A stretch of 64,000 nt of DNA, taken from the NCBI GenBank assembly GCA_942493335.1, contig OW818693.1:2170001-2234000 (forward strand), written 5' to 3'. Shown here piece after piece: positions 60,953 to 64,000 of the stretch. The notes beneath the pieces are model-generated. The model was given only the letters and a program-made list of their open reading frames with translations. It was not told the DNA's origin and ran no database searches. Numbering within the stretch: position 1 is the first letter of the stretch; every line of letters begins with the position of its first letter. This stretch comes from JAEWSN01 sp942493335. Lineage in GTDB: Bacteria > Bacillota > Clostridia > DSM-8532. Both the position numbers and the translations under genes were made by a program.

Positions 60953-60981
60953 TTGCATTCAATATATCATTGTGATATATA
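60953..60981 (+). promoter_or_regulatory. PadR promoter with overlapping palindromic operator
   Basis: TTGCAT (60953-60958), 17 bases, TATATA (60976-60981). The spacer is filled by a palindrome ATATATCA-TTG-TGATATAT (60962-60980), typical of PadR autoregulation sites. Confidence 0.7.
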
Positions 60982-61005
60982 TCTACCTGTAATACGGAGG
61001 TGTAC

Positions 61006-61587
61006 ATGGCCAAGGAGAACAAAACGAAATTCGCACTGCTCGGCGTCCTCAGTCTGGGTCCAGCATCCGGGTATGACATCAAGAAGTTCTGCGACGCCTC
61101 CATCGCCCATTTCTGGAACGAGAACTACGGTCACATCTATCCGGTTCTCAGGCAAATGGAGACGGACGGGTGGGTTGCCTGCAATCCCGAAATGGCGAAT
61201 GGGAAGGCAAGGAATGTGTTTCAGCTGACGGAATCCGGACGAAAGGCCTATCAGGACTGGTTGTCCGTCCCTCCGGAATCCTCGCCTGCCCGATATGAGT
61301 TCCTGCTCAAAATGTTCTTCTCGAAGGATATCCCGGTGGCGGACGTGATCACGCGGCTCGTACAGTCAAAGGAAAACTGTCTGACCCTCCGGCAAACATA
61401 CGAAGCGCTCGCAACCCGGATGGAATCCGCCCTGGAGAAGGGATTATGCGAAGAACGCGGACTGCGTTTCCAGTATGCCACCGTTCGTTACGGCATTCTG
61501 GACGTCCAGGCAAAAATCGATTGGTGCGATGAATGCATTCTGCTGTTCCAATCCGAATCAATCACAAGAAAAGGAGGCGCAACATGA
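61006..61587 (+). CDS. PadR-family transcriptional regulator
   Basis: 193 residues. KFALLGVLSLGPASGYDIKKF and GHIYPVLRQMETDGWVACNPEMANGKARNVFQLTESGRKAYQDWL (in pieces) are the PadR winged helix; the helical C-terminal half (VTRLVQSKENCLTLRQTYEAL) is the Vir-type dimer domain. Such repressors respond to phenolics or drugs. CGGAGG precedes ATG 61006. It overlaps the next flavoprotein gene by four bases, so the three-gene operon is probably autoregulated through the palindrome. Confidence 0.92.
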   Translation: MAKENKTKFALLGVLSLGPASGYDIKKFCDASIAHFWNENYGHIYPVLRQMETDGWVACNPEMANGKARNVFQLTESGRKAYQDWLSVPPESSPARYEFLLKMFFSKDIPVADVITRLVQSKENCLTLRQTYEALATRMESALEKGLCEERGLRFQYATVRYGILDVQAKIDWCDECILLFQSESITRKGGAT

Positions 61588-62114
61588 AGAAAATCCTGAT
61601 TCTAAACGGAAATCCCGATAAGGGAAACATCCAATTCGACAGATACATTTCGGATCTTGCCGAAACGCTTGCCGGCCGGGGACATGAACTGAACGTCCTT
61701 CTCCTGCGGGACATGGCCCTGGAAGACTGTACCGGCTGTTATTCCTGCTGGCTGCGAACGCCGGGGCGCTGCGTGCTGAAGGATGATCAATCACAGGTTC
61801 TTGCCGGATATGTATGGGCGGATGTCGCGGTACTGGCCAGTCCCGTCGGAATGGGCTATCTCAGTTCCAAAATCAAGAAAAGCCAGGACCGGCTGATCCC
61901 GCTGGTCCACCCGTTCCTACGCCTTGACGGGGATCGGATGGCCCACCTGCCACGCTATGAAAAGACAGCACAAGTCGGTCTATTGCTGGAGTCGGGACCG
62001 GATTTGGACAAAGACACTTTCGAGATCATTGGAAAAGCCAACAAGGGAGCGCGGTTCGTCAGGACGACGGAACAAACCGTCGGGGAGGTCGCAGATGAAA
62101 TTGACGGTATTTGA
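61584..62114 (+). CDS. NAD(P)H-dependent flavin oxidoreductase, iron-sulfur-flavoprotein-like
   Basis: 176 residues. KKILILNGNPDKGNIQFDRYI is the FMN loop, LEDCTGCYSCWLRTPGRCVLKDD the cysteine region, and LASPVGMGYLSSKIKKSQDRL the active-site motif. It reduces quinones, azo dyes or nitro compounds in related proteins. AAAGGAGGCGC precedes ATG 61584. It overlaps the PadR gene by four bases and the next gene by 20 bases. Confidence 0.85.
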   Translation: MKKILILNGNPDKGNIQFDRYISDLAETLAGRGHELNVLLLRDMALEDCTGCYSCWLRTPGRCVLKDDQSQVLAGYVWADVAVLASPVGMGYLSSKIKKSQDRLIPLVHPFLRLDGDRMAHLPRYEKTAQVGLLLESGPDLDKDTFEIIGKANKGARFVRTTEQTVGEVADEIDGI

Positions 62115-62769
62115 CGGGTCTCCGAAAAAGTCCCGGAGCAACACGGCCATGATGCTGGATGCCTTTGCGGAAGGGTTTCTTTCTTCCGGCGAACACCAGG
62201 TCACACGCATCAAGCTGAACGCCCTTTCCGGCAAGGAAAACGCGGCGTGTGCATTCGAAGAGGCGGAAGCGGTCATGATCGCCTATCCCCTCTACTGCTA
62301 CGCCATTCCCGGCGGAACGATGGCCTTCATCGAATCACTTGAGCATCTGACCGGAAAATGCGCGGGAAAACCGCTTTTCTTTCTGGTCCAGTACGGGTTC
62401 CGGGAAGCCGTCCATGCCCGGCCGATGGAACAGTACCACCGGAAACTGGCTACCATGCTGGATTGCCGGGACGGCGGCACCATCATCCGTGGCGGCTGCG
62501 ACGGGCTGGCTTCCGGAATCGGGGGCAACAACGTCGAAATCCTTGCCGGCATCCGGGCCATCGGGGAAACCCTCGGAAAAACAGGCACCTTCGAACAGAC
62601 TCAACTTGACGCCTATTCCGCTCCTGAATTCGAGCAGCCCCAGGACGCAGCAAAAATGGAGGCCACGTTGAAAATGGTGAACCTCCATTATTGGGCGGCG
62701 CAGCTGAACAAGAACGGTGTGACGGAGGAAGAAAGCTTTGCCCGGCCGTATGCGGTCGATGGGACCTGA
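62095..62769 (+). CDS. Flavodoxin-family NAD(P)H reductase-like protein
   Basis: 224 residues. KLTVFDGSPKKSRSNTAMMLDAFAEGF is the FMN loop; VMIAYPLYCYAIPGGTMAFIESLE is the flavodoxin-fold active-site strand; GGNNVEILAGIRAIGETLGKTG follows. The cysteine cluster of the preceding protein is missing. It may bind FMN and work with the protein before it. The 20-base overlap with the previous gene points to translational coupling. The stop lies next to the 37-bp repeat. Confidence 0.8.
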   Translation: MKLTVFDGSPKKSRSNTAMMLDAFAEGFLSSGEHQVTRIKLNALSGKENAACAFEEAEAVMIAYPLYCYAIPGGTMAFIESLEHLTGKCAGKPLFFLVQYGFREAVHARPMEQYHRKLATMLDCRDGGTIIRGGCDGLASGIGGNNVEILAGIRAIGETLGKTGTFEQTQLDAYSAPEFEQPQDAAKMEATLKMVNLHYWAAQLNKNGVTEEESFARPYAVDGT

Positions 62770-62840
62770 GGGTGGACCTTACGGTACCGAAATCCACAAA
62801 CCCTGAGGGTGGACCTTACGGTATGGAAATCCACAAGCCC
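62767..62840. repeat. 37-bp direct repeat duplicating the end of the oxidoreductase gene
   Basis: TGAGGGTGGACCTTACGGTA starts both copies (62767-62803 and 62804-62840); 34 of 37 positions match by eye. The second copy holds the last seven codons and the stop of the minus-strand gene at 62816. The first is a downstream duplicate. Confidence 0.8.
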
Positions 62841-63664
62841 GGTGATGCCAGCGCTTTTCGTCCGGCTTCCTGCATGGCCATGATTTCCAGCGTATCCGCC
62901 CGCACGACCGGTGGCGTTCCGGTTTGGAAGAAGCGAAGCATCGCTTGCATGAAATTCATGTAGTAATCGCTGATCATGATGTTTCGGCTGTAGGTCATCC
63001 CTTCCGATACGGTCAGGGAAAACGGGAATTTGGGACCTTGCGTGAAGGTTGCCAGGCGGCCTTCCGCATAGTCATAGGCGAGATGCCGGACCCCTTCCGT
63101 CGAGAAGCCCATGCAACGGGATACGCCGGCACCCATCACGGCTTGGAGCATCTCAAACTGGTGGATCGAGTAGTTCACCATGTCTCCGGGTCCGGAAGTG
63201 GCGCAGAAGGAAGTCGTCCCCTGCCTCCGATCCAGATAGCCCATCAGCTCCATGCAGAATCTCTGCGCGGAACAGGTGAACAAAGGCGTCCCATGCGCTT
63301 CTGCACGATCGAACATGCGCGTGGCGGCCGCAAGATCAGGCGCAAAGGTCTTGTCGCAATACACGGGCTTGCCGGAAGCCAGCGCCGCTTGCGCAAGCTG
63401 CTCATGCGGCAGGCAATCGTCCGCGCACATGACCATGACTGCATCCACGCCGGACAGCAGTTCCGATTCGGTCGCAGCGCGCTGCAGATGCTGTGCGGAG
63501 CACCAGTCCTCCGTTGTCAGCCCGCCATCAGGCGCGTCGCATTCGGCCCAGACCGCCACCAGCTCCGCATCCATCCCGTTCAGACTGCTGCAAAGCCGGA
63601 TGTACTCCGGATAATGGTTCGTATGCCAATTGTCCAGCCAGCGATCGATGATTCCGATTCTCAT
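62816..63664 (-). CDS. Gfo/Idh/MocA-like oxidoreductase
   Basis: 282 residues. MRIGIIDRWLDNWHTNHYPEY begins a Rossmann-like fold; ALASGKPVYCDKTFAPDLAAATRMF has the CDKT variant of the EKP motif, in which Glu-Lys-Pro is replaced by Asp-Lys-Thr. ADDCLPHEQLAQAAL and GPGDMVNYSIHQFEML follow the family plan. Substrate unknown; possibly a sugar or inositol derivative. GGGGGACAGGA precedes ATG 63664. The 3' end is duplicated in the 37-bp repeat. Confidence 0.82.
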   Translation of the reverse strand: MRIGIIDRWLDNWHTNHYPEYIRLCSSLNGMDAELVAVWAECDAPDGGLTTEDWCSAQHLQRAATESELLSGVDAVMVMCADDCLPHEQLAQAALASGKPVYCDKTFAPDLAAATRMFDRAEAHGTPLFTCSAQRFCMELMGYLDRRQGTTSFCATSGPGDMVNYSIHQFEMLQAVMGAGVSRCMGFSTEGVRHLAYDYAEGRLATFTQGPKFPFSLTVSEGMTYSRNIMISDYYMNFMQAMLRFFQTGTPPVVRADTLEIMAMQEAGRKALASPGLWISIP

Positions 63665-63700
63665 TCCTGTCCCCCCCGAATGATCTTCTATAAGATGCAA

Positions 63701-63735
63701 GCGGGCAGAAGCATGATCAGGAACCATCTACCCGC
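63701..63735 (-). terminator. Hairpin after the gene entering from the right edge
   Basis: GCGGGCAGA (63701-63709) pairs with TCTACCCGC (63727-63735) with one G-T pair; on the minus strand TTGCATCTT follows. Probable terminator of the gene ending at 63783. Confidence 0.5.
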
Positions 63736-63782
63736 TCCATCCGATTCCGTCAGATCAGCAATCGCCACTCCATCCTGTTTTA

Positions 63783-64000
63783 TCAGATCAGATCCGCCAT
63801 GATCCGCAGCCAGTGGGTTGCCGTGGAGGTCCAGACCTCCTTGTAGGTCGCATTGTTCGCCTGTGGCCAGAAAGGTTCGTCTTCATTGCCGCGGGTCTGG
63901 ATGCCGACCGGCATCTCCCCCACCATTTCTCCGGGCAGGACCGCATATTGCTGGGCGAAATTCGTTCCCTCGCCATACATCAGCGACTGGCAGAACGGAT
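63783..64000 (-). CDS. C-terminal end of an unidentified large protein (right edge)
   Basis: The reverse strand is open from the window edge to a TGA at 63783, giving the last 71 residues: ...PFCQSLMYGEGTNFAQQYA, GEMVGEMPVGIQTRGNEDEPFW, ATYKEVWTSTATHWLRIMADLI. The aromatic/acidic pattern is reminiscent of the C-terminal segment of an (alpha/alpha)6 glycoside hydrolase, but I cannot name the family from this piece. It might be a second carbohydrate-active enzyme near the arabinofuranosidase. A start codon is outside the window. Confidence 0.6.
   Translation of the reverse strand, partial: PFCQSLMYGEGTNFAQQYAVLPGEMVGEMPVGIQTRGNEDEPFWPQANNATYKEVWTSTATHWLRIMADLI

Overview
The window reads like a chromosomal segment of a Gram-positive (Bacillota, Clostridia-like) bacterium with moderately high GC. 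The evidence is a T-box leader in front of argS, an ECF transporter of Bacillota type, PadR/HxlR/DeoR/LacI regulators, strong AGGAGG-type ribosome binding sites, and TTGACA-N17-TATAAT-like promoters. A glycyl radical enzyme with its activase points to anaerobic or micro-oxic growth, although a Rieske-type oxygenase is also present. I cannot name the genus. I saw no rRNA or tRNA gene, transposase, prophage or CRISPR array.

Layout. 0-10 kb: agmatine deiminase (cut by the left edge), a cupin/HD-GYP protein, a secreted small protein, a PHP-domain protein coupled to an OPA-type MFS transporter, a DeoR regulator with a clear palindrome facing a second MFS gene, a flavodoxin and a YfcC-family carrier. 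10-19 kb: an alpha/alpha-toroid protein, AraC and HxlR regulators, a class M sirtuin overlapping a zinc-macrodomain hydrolase (reversible protein ADP-ribosylation), a Bcr/CflA exporter, a quinone-oxidoreductase-like protein, and a radical SAM/SPASM enzyme beside a 92-residue precursor made of 13-residue ACGA repeats (RiPP system). 19-28 kb: a UvrA-family protein, a nucleotidyltransferase, an AraC/GyrI-like regulator, an MnmD-like methyltransferase, T-box plus argS, and an oxidoreductase. 28-46 kb: UPF0303, a heterodimeric ABC exporter, arginase divergent from a LOR/SDH-type ornithine cyclodeaminase candidate, a UroD-like protein with an AraC neighbour, a MacAB-like efflux operon that includes a Yip1 protein, an Uup-type ABC-F protein, and an MFS gene followed by a winged-helix regulator. 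46-52 kb: Rieske oxygenase, ECF transporter (S, fused double ATPase, T), FMN reductase. 52-61 kb: glycyl radical activase and enzyme, LacI regulator, ABC exporter, GH51 arabinofuranosidase. 61-64 kb: PadR operon with two flavoproteins, a second Gfo/Idh/MocA protein, and the C-terminal end of a gene cut by the right edge.

How parts work together. The strongest new regulatory signal is an identical 16-bp palindrome, ACATTATCGTTAATGT, just downstream of two TTGACA-type promoters. One drives the glycyl radical activase/enzyme pair and the other drives the arabinofuranosidase; the LacI gene lies between them. This suggests one carbohydrate-responsive regulon that joins a polysaccharide-debranching enzyme to a glycyl radical enzyme of unassigned chemistry. 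The glycyl radical enzyme has an unusual glycyl loop (RVWGWSG) and an ACWE cysteine loop. Arginine catabolism is represented by arginase, a predicted ornithine cyclodeaminase and agmatine deiminase.

A second theme is short tandem repetition. There are non-coding 46-, 18-, 41- and 37-bp repeats between genes, and in-frame low-complexity expansions inside several proteins (oxidoreductase, adaptor, ABC-F linker, fused EcfA linker, RiPP precursor).
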